This document shows, piece after piece, positions 33,418 to 42,077 of a stretch of 64,000 nucleotides of DNA (its first letter is position 1; every line of letters starts with the position of its first letter). The position numbers and the translations under genes were made by a program. This stretch comes from Longimicrobium terrae (lineage in GTDB: Bacteria; Gemmatimonadota; Gemmatimonadetes; Longimicrobiales; Longimicrobiaceae), in assembly GCF_014202995.1 (NCBI RefSeq), contig NZ_JACHIA010000009.1, forward strand, positions 124,001-188,000, written 5' to 3'. The notes beneath the pieces are model-generated. The model searched no databases. It saw only the letters and a program-made list of their open reading frames with translations, and was not told where the DNA came from.

Positions 33418-34329
33418 ATGGCGGTGACGGGTTCCGGCCTGCTCGCCGCGTGGCGCGATGTGCCGGGGCTGCGCCACGGGCGCCCCGGCCCCACCGCGTA
33501 CATGCGGCTGCGCGCCTCGCCGGACGAAACGCCCCCCCCGCCGCGGTGGACCGCCATCGGGGATCTTTCGCCGTACGCGCTCTGCGCCATCGTGGGCGCG
33601 GAAGACCCGGACTTCTTTGCGCACAACGGCGTGGCGTGGGGCCGGTTCGCCCGGCGGTCGGTTTCCGCGCTGCGGGCGGGGCGGCGCATCGGCGGCGTCA
33701 GCACCATCACCCAGCAGCTCGCGCGCAACCTGTATCTGCATCCACGGCGGTCCATCACCCGAAAGACGGCGGAGATGGCGCTGGCCGGGCGGATGGAGCG
33801 CGCGCTGGACAAGGCGCGCATCCTGGAGCTGTACGTGAACGTGGCGGAGTGGGGGCGGGGCGTGTGGGGGATCGGGAGCGCCGCGGAGGCGTGGTTCGGC
33901 GCGGCCGCGCGGGAGCTGAACCCGTTTCAGGCCGTGGTGCTGGCCAGCCTTCTCCCCGCGCCGCGCGCGCCGCTCGCCGGCGGCAACCTGAACCGCGCGC
34001 TCGCCAGCCAGACGGACGTCCTCCACTTCCTGTACGGCGCGGGGGTGATGAACCTGCACGCGTGGCGGGAAACGACGGAGCGGCTGATGGCGGCGGCGGG
34101 CGCGCTACGTGCCGGCCGCCCTGTGGACGAAGTGCTGCGGGAGACCGGCGCCCCGCCCTACTCGCCGCGGGCGGAGATCGGGCGCGCGCCGGGCGCGGCG
34201 GAGCTCCTGGCCAGCGGGTGCGCGCGGCGGGAGCGCGCCGTGTACGCCGCCCTCATCCACGCCGCGGCGGACCGGCGAAGCCTGATGGCCCGCCTGCCGC
34301 TCCGGTGGGCGGGAGCGCTGTCCGGGTGA
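33418..34329 (+). CDS. GT51 peptidoglycan transglycosylase without membrane anchor
   Basis: 303 residues from ATG 33418. All GT51 motifs are found: GAEDPDFFAHNG with catalytic Glu62, GGVSTITQQLARNLYLHP, RKTAEMALAGRMERAL, and ILELYVNVAEWGRGVWGIGSAA. This family polymerises lipid II glycan strands. Monofunctional MtgA and class A penicillin-binding proteins carry an N-terminal membrane helix; none is visible here, and the C-terminal extension of about 100 residues is unlike a transpeptidase domain. Its place inside a lanthipeptide operon, coupled by GTGA to the next gene, is unusual. Because many lanthipeptides bind lipid II, self-protection by a lipid-II-consuming enzyme is one idea; it remains inference. 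Confidence 0.85.
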   Translation: MAVTGSGLLAAWRDVPGLRHGRPGPTAYMRLRASPDETPPPPRWTAIGDLSPYALCAIVGAEDPDFFAHNGVAWGRFARRSVSALRAGRRIGGVSTITQQLARNLYLHPRRSITRKTAEMALAGRMERALDKARILELYVNVAEWGRGVWGIGSAAEAWFGAAARELNPFQAVVLASLLPAPRAPLAGGNLNRALASQTDVLHFLYGAGVMNLHAWRETTERLMAAAGALRAGRPVDEVLRETGAPPYSPRAEIGRAPGAAELLASGCARRERAVYAALIHAAADRRSLMARLPLRWAGALSG

Positions 34330-36395
34330 GCACCTCCGCGGACGCCGGTCCGCCGGGCGCGTTTCCGTCGACGGAGGGAGCGCGCCCCGTGCGTGTGCCC
34401 CTGATCCGGCAGTCGGGCGCGAGCGACTGCGGAGTGGCGGTGCTGGAGATGGTGCTGCGGCACTACGGCCTGCCCTGCGAGCGCCACGAACTGCGCCGCG
34501 CGCTGGGCGGCACGGAAGGCGGATCCACGCTGGAATCCCTCCGGGACGCGGCCCGCGCGCTGGGGCTGGATGCGGAGGGCTTCGACGCCCCGCTGGAGAT
34601 GCTGGGCGAGGTGCCTACGCCCGCCATTCTGCACTGGCGGCAGGGCCACTTCGTGGTGCTGGAAGGGTTTTCCGGCGGCCTCGCCTGCATCGCCGACCCC
34701 GCGCGCGGCCGCCTGCGCATGAGCCGGGCGGAGCTGTCGGGGATGTACGGCGGCACGGCGCTGGTGCTGGAGCCGGCGCATCCCGCCGCGCTGGCCGTCG
34801 GACGCAGCGCGGAGGAGGCCGGGCCGGTGCGCGCGCTGCTCGCCCCGTGGCTGCGCGCGGAGCGGGGACGCATCCTGGACCTCGGCGCGGCGGCGGCGGG
34901 GATGGCGGCGGCCGCCTCCGCGTCGGCGTGGGGGGCCGGGCGGGCCCGATCCGCGCTGGACGGGGGATGGATGGACGCGGCGCCCTCCCTTTCCGCCGCC
35001 GTGGTCGCCGCCGCGCTGGCCGCGGGGCTCGGGCTGTACGCGGCGGGGGTGGAGTCCGCGCTGCGCCGCACGCTGGCCGCCTTCCTCGCCGGCCGCTTTG
35101 CCCGCGTGGCCGCGGGAGCGCCGTACGACTATCTCGCCTCGCGGACGCCGCGCTTTCTCGGGAACTTGGCGGGGGACATCGATCCCACCGTAAACCCCCG
35201 CATTCCGCCGCTGCGGTGCATGCGGCTGCTGGCGCTGGCGCTCGCCGGCACGGCCACGGTGCTCGGGATTTCGGGGATGACCGGGGGCGTGCTGGCCGCG
35301 GCGCTCGCGGCCATTGCCGCCGGCGCCGAGTGGCGCGCGCGGCGATGGAACCGGCGCGCCGCGCGGTGGCGGCCGCGGGTGCAGGCCGCGCGCGAGTGGG
35401 CGTGGGCGGTGCTGGCGCGCCCCGCGGAACTGCGCGCGGCGGGGAGCCTGACGGCCGCGCTGGCGCGGTGGAACCAGGCGCGGGAGCAGGCGCAGGCGGC
35501 CGTGGCCGGCGAGCCGGTCACCGCGCCCGGGCCGCACGCCGCGGGGTTGGGGGTCGCGTTCGTGGTGCTCGCCCTCCTCACCTCTCCGCTCGCGCCGGGA
35601 GACGCGCTCGCCGTCCTTCTGCTCGGCACCGCCGCCCTCACTGCGACCCACGTGCTGGCGGGCGACCTGCAGCTGCTGCGCGGGTGGATGCGGACGCTGG
35701 CGACGCTCGCGGACGCGGAGCGGGAAGCGCCTCGCCCAACCGATATCCGTCCATCCGGCTCCGGCACGCTCCACTGCCGCGCCGCCCGCTACGCCGCGGG
35801 CGGGCGCGAACGCCTGTCATCCACCACGTTGGAGGCCAATACGGGCGCGGCGATCGGCGTCACCGGCGACGCGGAGGCCCGGGCCGCCCTGGCGCAGCTG
35901 ATCCTGGGCCTGGTGCCGCCCTCCGGCGGCGAAGTTACGGTCGGCGGCGTGCCCGTGTGGGGGATGGAGGAAGCGCGCCGCGGCCCGGTGTGCGCGGGCG
36001 TCCTTTCCGGCGCGCACCCCGTCCCCGGCACGCTGCTGGACAACTTTCGCGTCGTGCACCCGGCATGCACGCGGGCGGACGTGCTGGATGCCTGCGCGCG
36101 CGTGGGCCTGTCCGGATGGCTCGCCGCGCTCCCCCTGGCCGAACTCACCCCCCTGACCCCCGCCGTGCTTCGCGGCGAGGTGCCGCGGCTGCTCTGCCTG
36201 GCGCGCCTGCTGCCGCGGCTTCCCCGCGTGCTGGTGCTGGACGGCACGCTGGATGAACTGGACGCGGAACGGGCCCGGGCGCTCGCCCTCGACCTCGGCG
36301 CCCTTCCCTGCACCGTCGTGCTCTGCACCGGGCGGCCGGAGATCATTCCCCCCGCGTTCCGGTCGATCCACCTCTCCTCATCCCCCGCCGCCTGA
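34326..36395 (+). CDS. C39 peptidase-ABC exporter-like protein with degenerate ATPase
   Basis: 689 residues from GTG 34326 in a GTGA overlap. Residues about 20-140 form a C39 bacteriocin-processing peptidase with catalytic Cys35 (SGASDCGVAVLE), His108 (HWRQGHFVVLEGF) and Asp124 (IADPARGR), so leader cleavage at double Gly should work. A transmembrane region follows with five or six hydrophobic segments (about 180-470). The C-terminal ATPase-like domain has lost function: the Walker A is GVTGDAEA (Lys replaced by Glu517), the signature LSGGQ is not found, and the Walker B ends LDG with Gly640 where Glu is catalytic. It may be a membrane-bound protease without transport power, or pair with an intact ABC partner elsewhere. 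Confidence 0.85.
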   Translation: MSTSADAGPPGAFPSTEGARPVRVPLIRQSGASDCGVAVLEMVLRHYGLPCERHELRRALGGTEGGSTLESLRDAARALGLDAEGFDAPLEMLGEVPTPAILHWRQGHFVVLEGFSGGLACIADPARGRLRMSRAELSGMYGGTALVLEPAHPAALAVGRSAEEAGPVRALLAPWLRAERGRILDLGAAAAGMAAAASASAWGAGRARSALDGGWMDAAPSLSAAVVAAALAAGLGLYAAGVESALRRTLAAFLAGRFARVAAGAPYDYLASRTPRFLGNLAGDIDPTVNPRIPPLRCMRLLALALAGTATVLGISGMTGGVLAAALAAIAAGAEWRARRWNRRAARWRPRVQAAREWAWAVLARPAELRAAGSLTAALARWNQAREQAQAAVAGEPVTAPGPHAAGLGVAFVVLALLTSPLAPGDALAVLLLGTAALTATHVLAGDLQLLRGWMRTLATLADAEREAPRPTDIRPSGSGTLHCRAARYAAGGRERLSSTTLEANTGAAIGVTGDAEARAALAQLILGLVPPSGGEVTVGGVPVWGMEEARRGPVCAGVLSGAHPVPGTLLDNFRVVHPACTRADVLDACARVGLSGWLAALPLAELTPLTPAVLRGEVPRLLCLARLLPRLPRVLVLDGTLDELDAERARALALDLGALPCTVVLCTGRPEIIPPAFRSIHLSSSPAA

Positions 36396-38468
36396 TCCGT
36401 CAGGCGCACCTTCCACCCGCGGCGAGCGATCCGCGCCGGGGCGAAAGACGAGCCGGTCTCCCAGCCCCACAATGGCCGGCGCGGCGATCCACGCGAGCGC
36501 GAACGGCACGGCGAGCAGCAGGTTCTGCGGCCTCCACCACGCCACTGCCCCCAGCGCCGCCACGCCCGCCACCGGCGACAGCCAGAGCGCGCGCCAGTAT
36601 TCCGACAGCGGCGAGGCGGGCTCCTGCCGCGGCGCCCACTCCAGCAGCCGCCTGCGCGACACGCCCATCCGCCACGCCACGCGCACCAGCGCATCGGCGG
36701 CCACCAGGCTCTGGTGCACCAGCACCACCTGCGCGAACGCCCCCATCGCCAGGCGGCCCAGCGCCGCGCCCGGCCCGGCGCCCCGCCCCCTCCGCAGCGG
36801 CAGAAGGAGGATTCGGTGAATGAGGGAAAGGAACGGCAGGAGCAGCGCGGGGCACGCGGCCACGGTCCACACCCAGGCCGGGCCGGGGAGCACCGTCCAC
36901 GCCAGCGGCAGCAGGACCAGCGACGCCGGGGTGCCCAGCTCCACCAGCGACGCCTCGCCCAGAAAGAACCGCTGCGCCCCCGTCAGCGGATTGCCGCGCA
37001 GCCCCGCGATGAACGGCGCCGTCTGCAGCAGGCCGCGCAGCCACCGGTGCCCGCGCCGCGCCTGGGCCAGGTAGGTGGCCGGCCACGGCTGCTGGACGAC
37101 GGCGTCGTACACCTCGCCCGTCCGCGCGACGAAGCCGTCCAGCAGGTCGTGGTGAAGAACGAGGTCGTCGGGAAAGGTGCCGTCGAGCGCGCGCCGGAAC
37201 GCATCCACGTGGTACAGTGCGCCCGCGCCCTGGTGTACTCCCGCCCCCAGCGCCGTGAACGCGAAGCTCGGCCCCGCGGCGCGCCGGGCCGGCTCCGCGT
37301 CTTCGCCCGCGCCGCCGAACGTGAACTCCACCGAGGGCTGCAGCACTCCGTATCCCGCCAGCACGCGCCCGGTCCGCTCGTCCACCCGCGGCCGGTTCAG
37401 GGGATGCAGGGCCGTGCGGATCAGCGCGTCCGCCGCGCCGGCCCTGAGGCGCGTGGTGTCATCCAGCGTGATGACGAGCGGAACCGGCGTGCGCGCCAGC
37501 AGCCCGCCCACATCCCCGAACCGCCACGCAAAGGCCGCCGGGTCTCCGTGCAGCAGGCGCATCAGTTCCAGAAGCTTGCCCCGTTTGCGCTCCCATCCCA
37601 TCCACGCCTGCTGCGTCGCGCTCCATCGCCGTACGCGGTGCAGGGCGAAGAACCGGTCGCCCGCCGCATCGCCGGCGCGCGCGTTCAGCGCCGCGATCCC
37701 CGCCTCCAGCTCCGCCAGCACGGCGTCGTCCCCGGCCGCCGTTTCGGTCGCGGCGTCGGCGAAATCCGAGAGCAGGGCGAAGCGGAACTCCGCCCCGCCG
37801 TGCGCCTCGTGCAGCGCCCACAGGCGGTCCAGCAGCGCCCGCACCCGCGCGGGCGATGACACGATCGCGGGCACGACCACCAGCGTGGCGGCGCTCCGCG
37901 GCTCCGCGTCTTCCGGGCGCAGGCGGGGGAGCGGAAGATCCATCCGCGGCCGCCACGGGAGCGCGCGCACGGTGCGCGAGGCGTAGACGGCGGCCAGGGG
38001 AACGGCGCAGACGAGTGCAGCGATCCGCGCCCAGGGCGCGGCCGGATGCCCCAGCAGGTACGCCGCGCAGCCCATTACCAGCACGCACGCGATCAGGACC
38101 GTGAGCGGCGCCGCCAGCCCGCGCGGGATTCCGGGGCGGCGCGTTCCGCGGTACCCGGGCAGCGCGCGGAGTTCGCGCTCGAACGCCTCGGTCCCCTCAC
38201 CGATCAGATGATGGCCGATGTGCGCGGCGGGAGACTCGGGCCCGTCCTTCTCGAGCGCGCGTTCGGCCCGGGCGAGCGCGGCGCGGGCAAGGGTCAGCGG
38301 GTCGATGCCGGTCCGCTGCTCCCCCAGGCGGAGCGCGGCATGATGGCGCCACTGCGTGCGCGGATCCGAGCGCGGATAGCTGCCGCCCGGATCGCGGCGC
38401 AGGATCGCCTCGAGGGATGCGTGAAGGGCCGCCTGCTGCGACTTCTCGGCGGGGGATGGGGGACGCAC
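36378..38468 (-). CDS. GT84-like glucan synthase domain membrane protein
   Basis: 696 residues from GTG 38468; ATG 38870 would add low-complexity text, and no ribosome site settles it. The text from ILRRDPGG onwards follows the GT84 domain of cyclic beta-1,2-glucan synthase (NdvB): TLVVVPAIVSSPARVRALL, VITLDDTTRLR (donor Asp-Asp-Thr), LHHDLLDGF and ARRGHRWLRG are the family hallmarks. Hydrophobic segments flank it on both sides. NdvB also has a GH94 phosphorylase domain and is far larger; that part is absent. It probably transfers glucose in the inner membrane. It overlaps the C39/ABC gene end by 18 bases on the other strand. Link to the lanthipeptide cluster is not shown. Confidence 0.78.
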   Translation of the reverse strand: MRPPSPAEKSQQAALHASLEAILRRDPGGSYPRSDPRTQWRHHAALRLGEQRTGIDPLTLARAALARAERALEKDGPESPAAHIGHHLIGEGTEAFERELRALPGYRGTRRPGIPRGLAAPLTVLIACVLVMGCAAYLLGHPAAPWARIAALVCAVPLAAVYASRTVRALPWRPRMDLPLPRLRPEDAEPRSAATLVVVPAIVSSPARVRALLDRLWALHEAHGGAEFRFALLSDFADAATETAAGDDAVLAELEAGIAALNARAGDAAGDRFFALHRVRRWSATQQAWMGWERKRGKLLELMRLLHGDPAAFAWRFGDVGGLLARTPVPLVITLDDTTRLRAGAADALIRTALHPLNRPRVDERTGRVLAGYGVLQPSVEFTFGGAGEDAEPARRAAGPSFAFTALGAGVHQGAGALYHVDAFRRALDGTFPDDLVLHHDLLDGFVARTGEVYDAVVQQPWPATYLAQARRGHRWLRGLLQTAPFIAGLRGNPLTGAQRFFLGEASLVELGTPASLVLLPLAWTVLPGPAWVWTVAACPALLLPFLSLIHRILLLPLRRGRGAGPGAALGRLAMGAFAQVVLVHQSLVAADALVRVAWRMGVSRRRLLEWAPRQEPASPLSEYWRALWLSPVAGVAALGAVAWWRPQNLLLAVPFALAWIAAPAIVGLGDRLVFRPGADRSPRVEGAPDGSGGGG

Positions 38469-38706
38469 GTGGGGGCGGACTCTCGCGAACCGGGGGAGGG
38501 TGGCCCCGTGTGGACCGGGCGCGGCGGCCCGCGGCTCATCCCCGGCGGGGAGGTGCGAGGGTGCCTGCGGAACGGCCCGGCGGCGTGCTTCCGTGCCCGC
38601 CCGGGTCGATGGGGGGGTTCGCAACGATAACCCGTCCCGCGCCGCCGGGACAAGCGCCGGCCGGGCGGGACGGACCGGCCGCGCGCGCCGGTCCGCGAGG
38701 ACGCGG

Positions 38707-39177
38707 TCAGCAGTGGTGCGCGCAGGAAGGCGGATGCTTTCGCCGGGGCCACGCGTTCCACAGAGATGCGGAAACGAGGAGAGCCGCACCCAGCCACGGC
38801 ACCATGGAGGAATGCTCCCCCGCGGGCGCGGAGGACATCCCGTGGTGGCCCGCGTGCATCGCGCCCGCATCGGCGTGCAGGTGCGTGAGTTCGCCCGCGA
38901 GCAGGACCGCGGCCACGCAGGCGAGGGCGAACGGTCCGTACCCGCGGCGCGCGGGGGCGCGCCACGCCAGCATCAGCGGCACGGCGGCCAGGGCGAGGGC
39001 CGCCACCGGCCGGGGGAGCGCGGCGGGAGCGACGGAAATCCCCAGCCAGCCCAGCACGGTCACGTGGGCCACCACGCACAGCGCGCACTTGGGCACCACG
39101 GCAACCAGCACCGCCAACCCCACCGACGGAAGCCGCACGCGCGCGCCGTTCTGAATCACGGCGGAGGACGCCATCAT
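38707..39177 (-). CDS. Small membrane protein with PKCALC and CAHHC metal motifs
   Basis: 156 residues with four hydrophobic segments. A helix end carries VPKCALCVVAH, a His-rich loop reads HADAGAMHAGHHGM, and the C-terminus ends SCAHHC. The arrangement resembles MerC-type or other metal-handling small membrane proteins, but identity to MerC cannot be claimed. The gene lies 73 bases behind the hemocyanin-like gene on the same strand, so a role in copper supply to that protein is a plausible inference. A GC-rich hairpin is present in the short gap (39207-39246). Confidence 0.65.
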   Translation of the reverse strand: MMASSAVIQNGARVRLPSVGLAVLVAVVPKCALCVVAHVTVLGWLGISVAPAALPRPVAALALAAVPLMLAWRAPARRGYGPFALACVAAVLLAGELTHLHADAGAMHAGHHGMSSAPAGEHSSMVPWLGAALLVSASLWNAWPRRKHPPSCAHHC

Positions 39178-39249
39178 CGACAGATCCAGTGTGAGTGAAG
39201 TCGTCGCGGAGGGGAGGAGGAGCCGGTGCGCTCCCCCTCCCCTCCGCCG

Positions 39250-41355
39250 TCAGACGGGCTGCGGCTGCGTGAGCTGGTCCGGGTTCACCGCCACGGTGAC
39301 GGGCCCGGGCGCGGGCGGAATGTTGGCGCAGCGGATGGAGATCGTCTTCCATCCCATGTTGTCCTGCTGCGCCACCGTGTCGGGAATGGGGCGGGCGAAC
39401 GGGCGGTTGAAGGGGAATCCCATCTCCCGCTTGTCCGGATAGTTCTGGTCCTTGAGGCCGCAGTAGCTCAGCGACGTGCACTTGCCGGGCTGCGGCGGCA
39501 TGCTGAGCTCGGCGCCGTCGGAAAACATCACGAACAAGCGGAATCCCATCCCCGACGACGTGCCCCGCGGCAGCAGCAGGGTGTACGGCCAGCCGCAGTC
39601 GCACCAGGGCGAAAGCTCCGTCTTGGGCGAAGGCTCGTCCGTGGGCTCCAGGTCGGCGGGCTTGAGCGCCGGCTTGCGCACCACCGACGAATCCTCCGAG
39701 CGGCGCACCACCACGCCCGTGTCGCCGGTCAGCAGAAAGCTGAAGCGGTCCAGCTCCATCCACGCGGTGCGGTCGCCGATTTCGCTTTCCGGCGCCAGAA
39801 ACACGCGCACGGCCAGGTCCTGCGGCGCGCCGGCCAGGTTCTCCACCCGGAAGGCGTACAGAAAGTCCTCGTGCGACAGATAGTTGATGGTCTGCAGCAC
39901 GGGGTTGCCGTCCGCGTCCTGCAGCATCACCTGGCGCTTCCGCATCTCCGTGCGCAGCTCGTCCGTGGCCTCAAGCCCGGCGGGGAGCGGTCCGCCCGCG
40001 TCCAGGGCGGCGGTGAGCGCCTGCAGGTCCGCGGTCCCGGGCGTGCTCAGCCGGAACAGCTGGATGTCGGGGCTCTGCGCGCCGTGCCCGTCCGGATGCT
40101 TGCGGATGCGCACGCGGGGGCCGCCGGCGAAGTCGTACGGCGCCTGCGTGTTCTGGTACGCCTGGTAGACGGAATCCACCTCCTTGTGCCAGCGAAAGAA
40201 GATGGGGTCGCGCACGGCGGTGGAGGTGTTGCCCATCACGCCGTACGGCTCGGCGTTGTTCCACGCCATGAAGTGGATGTGGCCGTCGTTGTGGTGGTTG
40301 CCGTACGTCTGAAAGTTGGCCGTGCTGCCGGTGCCGTAGTAGTCCGGCGAGTTGGTGTTGGCTTCCTCGGCGTCCCCCACGTTGTCGATGGTCACGGCCA
40401 GAGGCGGCGTGAGCAGCGAGAACGTGCCGGAGCGCGCGGCCTCGGTCATCCGCTGGTAGAAGGTTTCCTGCTGCTGGATGGTGGCGCCGGGGCGGGTGTT
40501 GAACGGCGGGGCCAGGTCGCTCCACGCGGCGCCGGCCGGGCGCGGCCCGCACGCGGACCAGTTCGCACCGTCCCACAGCAGCAGGTCTCCGGGGTTGTAG
40601 CCCTGCGGAATGGGCGCGGCGTAGTCCTCGAACTCGGTCACGCGGTCCAGGTTCACGGCCACGCGCTCGGCGTCGTACCGGGCCAGCATCTGCTCGTGCA
40701 TGTACGCGAACAGTTCGCCGTGGCGGTCGCCCAGGTCGTAGCCGCCGCCGGGAGAGGGGCGGCCGGCCGTGGGGTACACCAGGTGCCAGTGCTCGTGGTG
40801 CTCGTTGATGAGGGGATCTTCGCGCCAGAACGAGACGCGGTCCTCGGGCGGGGTGGCCACGGGGCGGGTGCCGGGGTCCGCCTCCGTTTCGTCGGCGGCC
40901 GACGGCTCGGCGGAGGCGCGCAGCAGCCCCGGCTGGCGGCGCTCCAGCGTGTGCAGGCGAAGGCGGTCGCGCGCCGGCGCATAGTGCGTCACGAACAGCT
41001 TGAGCGCGTGCTGGGCAAGGCCGCGGATGGGCTCTTCGCCGGGCGCGGCGTCCAGCGCAACGGCCTGGGGGCCGCTTTCGCGAGAAAGGCGGGTTTCCAC
41101 TTCGGTCACGGCGTCGGCCAGCCCGTCGTCTCCCCCACCCCGCGCGTCGGCGATGCGCATCATCTCCGAGGCCAGGTCCACGGCCTTCTGCACGTCTTCG
41201 GGAATGAAGGCGCTGAACGGGCGGCCGGGGCGCGCCTGTGCGTCGGCGGCAAGCATGCCGGGCGCGGTGCGGGTGGCGGCGAGAGCCGCGCGGGCCTTGG
41301 GGCTGCGTCCGGAGACAATGTTGTCTACCCGGCGCTGCAGATCATCCTGGGTCAT
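39250..41355 (-). CDS. Arthropod-hemocyanin-like type 3 copper protein
   Basis: 701 residues from ATG 41355, no signal peptide. A complete binuclear copper site can be read: CuA from His187 and His191 (HHEHWHLVYP) and His220 (AYMHEQ), CuB from His355 and His359 (HHNDGHIHF) and His390 (DPIFFRWHKEVD). The H-x3-H plus distant His pattern, the DRHGELFAYMHEQ segment and the C-terminal beta-sandwich (RVFLAPESEIGDRTAW) follow arthropod hemocyanins and phenoloxidases rather than the shorter bacterial tyrosinases. Function could be oxygen binding, phenol oxidation or a storage or scaffold role. A second His-Cys membrane protein gene follows on the same strand. The 1.2 kb gap ahead (41356-42533) has repeats but no gene. 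Confidence 0.9.
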   Translation of the reverse strand: MTQDDLQRRVDNIVSGRSPKARAALAATRTAPGMLAADAQARPGRPFSAFIPEDVQKAVDLASEMMRIADARGGGDDGLADAVTEVETRLSRESGPQAVALDAAPGEEPIRGLAQHALKLFVTHYAPARDRLRLHTLERRQPGLLRASAEPSAADETEADPGTRPVATPPEDRVSFWREDPLINEHHEHWHLVYPTAGRPSPGGGYDLGDRHGELFAYMHEQMLARYDAERVAVNLDRVTEFEDYAAPIPQGYNPGDLLLWDGANWSACGPRPAGAAWSDLAPPFNTRPGATIQQQETFYQRMTEAARSGTFSLLTPPLAVTIDNVGDAEEANTNSPDYYGTGSTANFQTYGNHHNDGHIHFMAWNNAEPYGVMGNTSTAVRDPIFFRWHKEVDSVYQAYQNTQAPYDFAGGPRVRIRKHPDGHGAQSPDIQLFRLSTPGTADLQALTAALDAGGPLPAGLEATDELRTEMRKRQVMLQDADGNPVLQTINYLSHEDFLYAFRVENLAGAPQDLAVRVFLAPESEIGDRTAWMELDRFSFLLTGDTGVVVRRSEDSSVVRKPALKPADLEPTDEPSPKTELSPWCDCGWPYTLLLPRGTSSGMGFRLFVMFSDGAELSMPPQPGKCTSLSYCGLKDQNYPDKREMGFPFNRPFARPIPDTVAQQDNMGWKTISIRCANIPPAPGPVTVAVNPDQLTQPQPV

Positions 41356-41683
41356 GAAAGCACGCTCATGGATTGGTGCGGAAGCCGCCACGATGCGCAC
41401 GGGGAGGAGTGTGCGATCACCTGGGGCGGCCAGGGAAGGTGTGGTCCGGCGGGGCAATCGGCATGCCTGCTGCTACCCTTTCGCGTCGCACATCGCAAGT
41501 CGATGTGGCCGGACGAGATGCGTGCTTTCCAAGGAGCCGGACTGATCGCCGCACGCCAGCGGAGTGGGACCCCGCCGCCTCATCTTGCTGCCCCAAGAGG
41601 ACGGTCTCCTTCGTGGATTCGCGGGGTGCGCGGAGGATGACCGGATCCGGCTCAGATCGGAAAGCGGCATCAGGTGACAAAGA

Positions 41684-41714
41684 AGCCCCCGCGCGCTCGC
41701 CGGGGGCTCCTTTT
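41684..41714. terminator. Bidirectional hairpin
   Basis: Stem AGCCCCCG with its complement and a nine-base loop, then CCTTTT on the plus strand and TTCTTTG on the minus strand. No gene ends at either side; it stands in the gap between the hemocyanin-like gene and the repeat. Confidence 0.5.
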
Positions 41715-41890
41715 ACATGCGCGCCGTCGGGCGCTCTGGATCGATCACCTCGACCCTGGTCTGATCAGGGTGACATGACTGGGCGGGGTAACTGGCTTTC
41801 CCGCAACAACATGCCATCCTGAGAGGGTGGTGAGAACCTCAGATCATCCTGCCGCAGAGATTGGCCCAACGGACGGCTCACGCCCCTAGG

Positions 41891-42077
41891 CGTCATCCTG
41901 AGGAGGCGCCGGATGATGCCGCCGGCCCGCCGAACCTTGGCGCCGACGAAGGATCTACTCTCCCCGCGAGAACGGGCGTGCGGGTCGCGACGTTGGCTCG
42001 GCGGATAGTAGATCCTTCGGTCGCGCATGACCTCGGCGTGATGGAAAGGCCGGCGCACGCTCCCTCAGGATGACGCC
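41891..42077. repeat. Dispersed palindromic repeat family C, copy 1
   Basis: Two arms: CATCCTGAGGAGGCGCCGG to GGCGCCGACGAAGGATCTAC (41893-41958), and an inverted arm from AGTAGATCCTTCGGTCGCGC (42006) to CCTCAGGATGACGCC. Together they form a long near-palindrome. The same strings occur at 60540-60720. No gene inside. Confidence 0.7.

Noticed and set aside
30034-34059. 1341-codon open frame on the minus strand across lanC, lanB and the transglycosylase
   Set aside because: Its Arg/His/Pro-rich text is the typical antisense reading of a 75% GC gene; the plus strand carries full family motifs.
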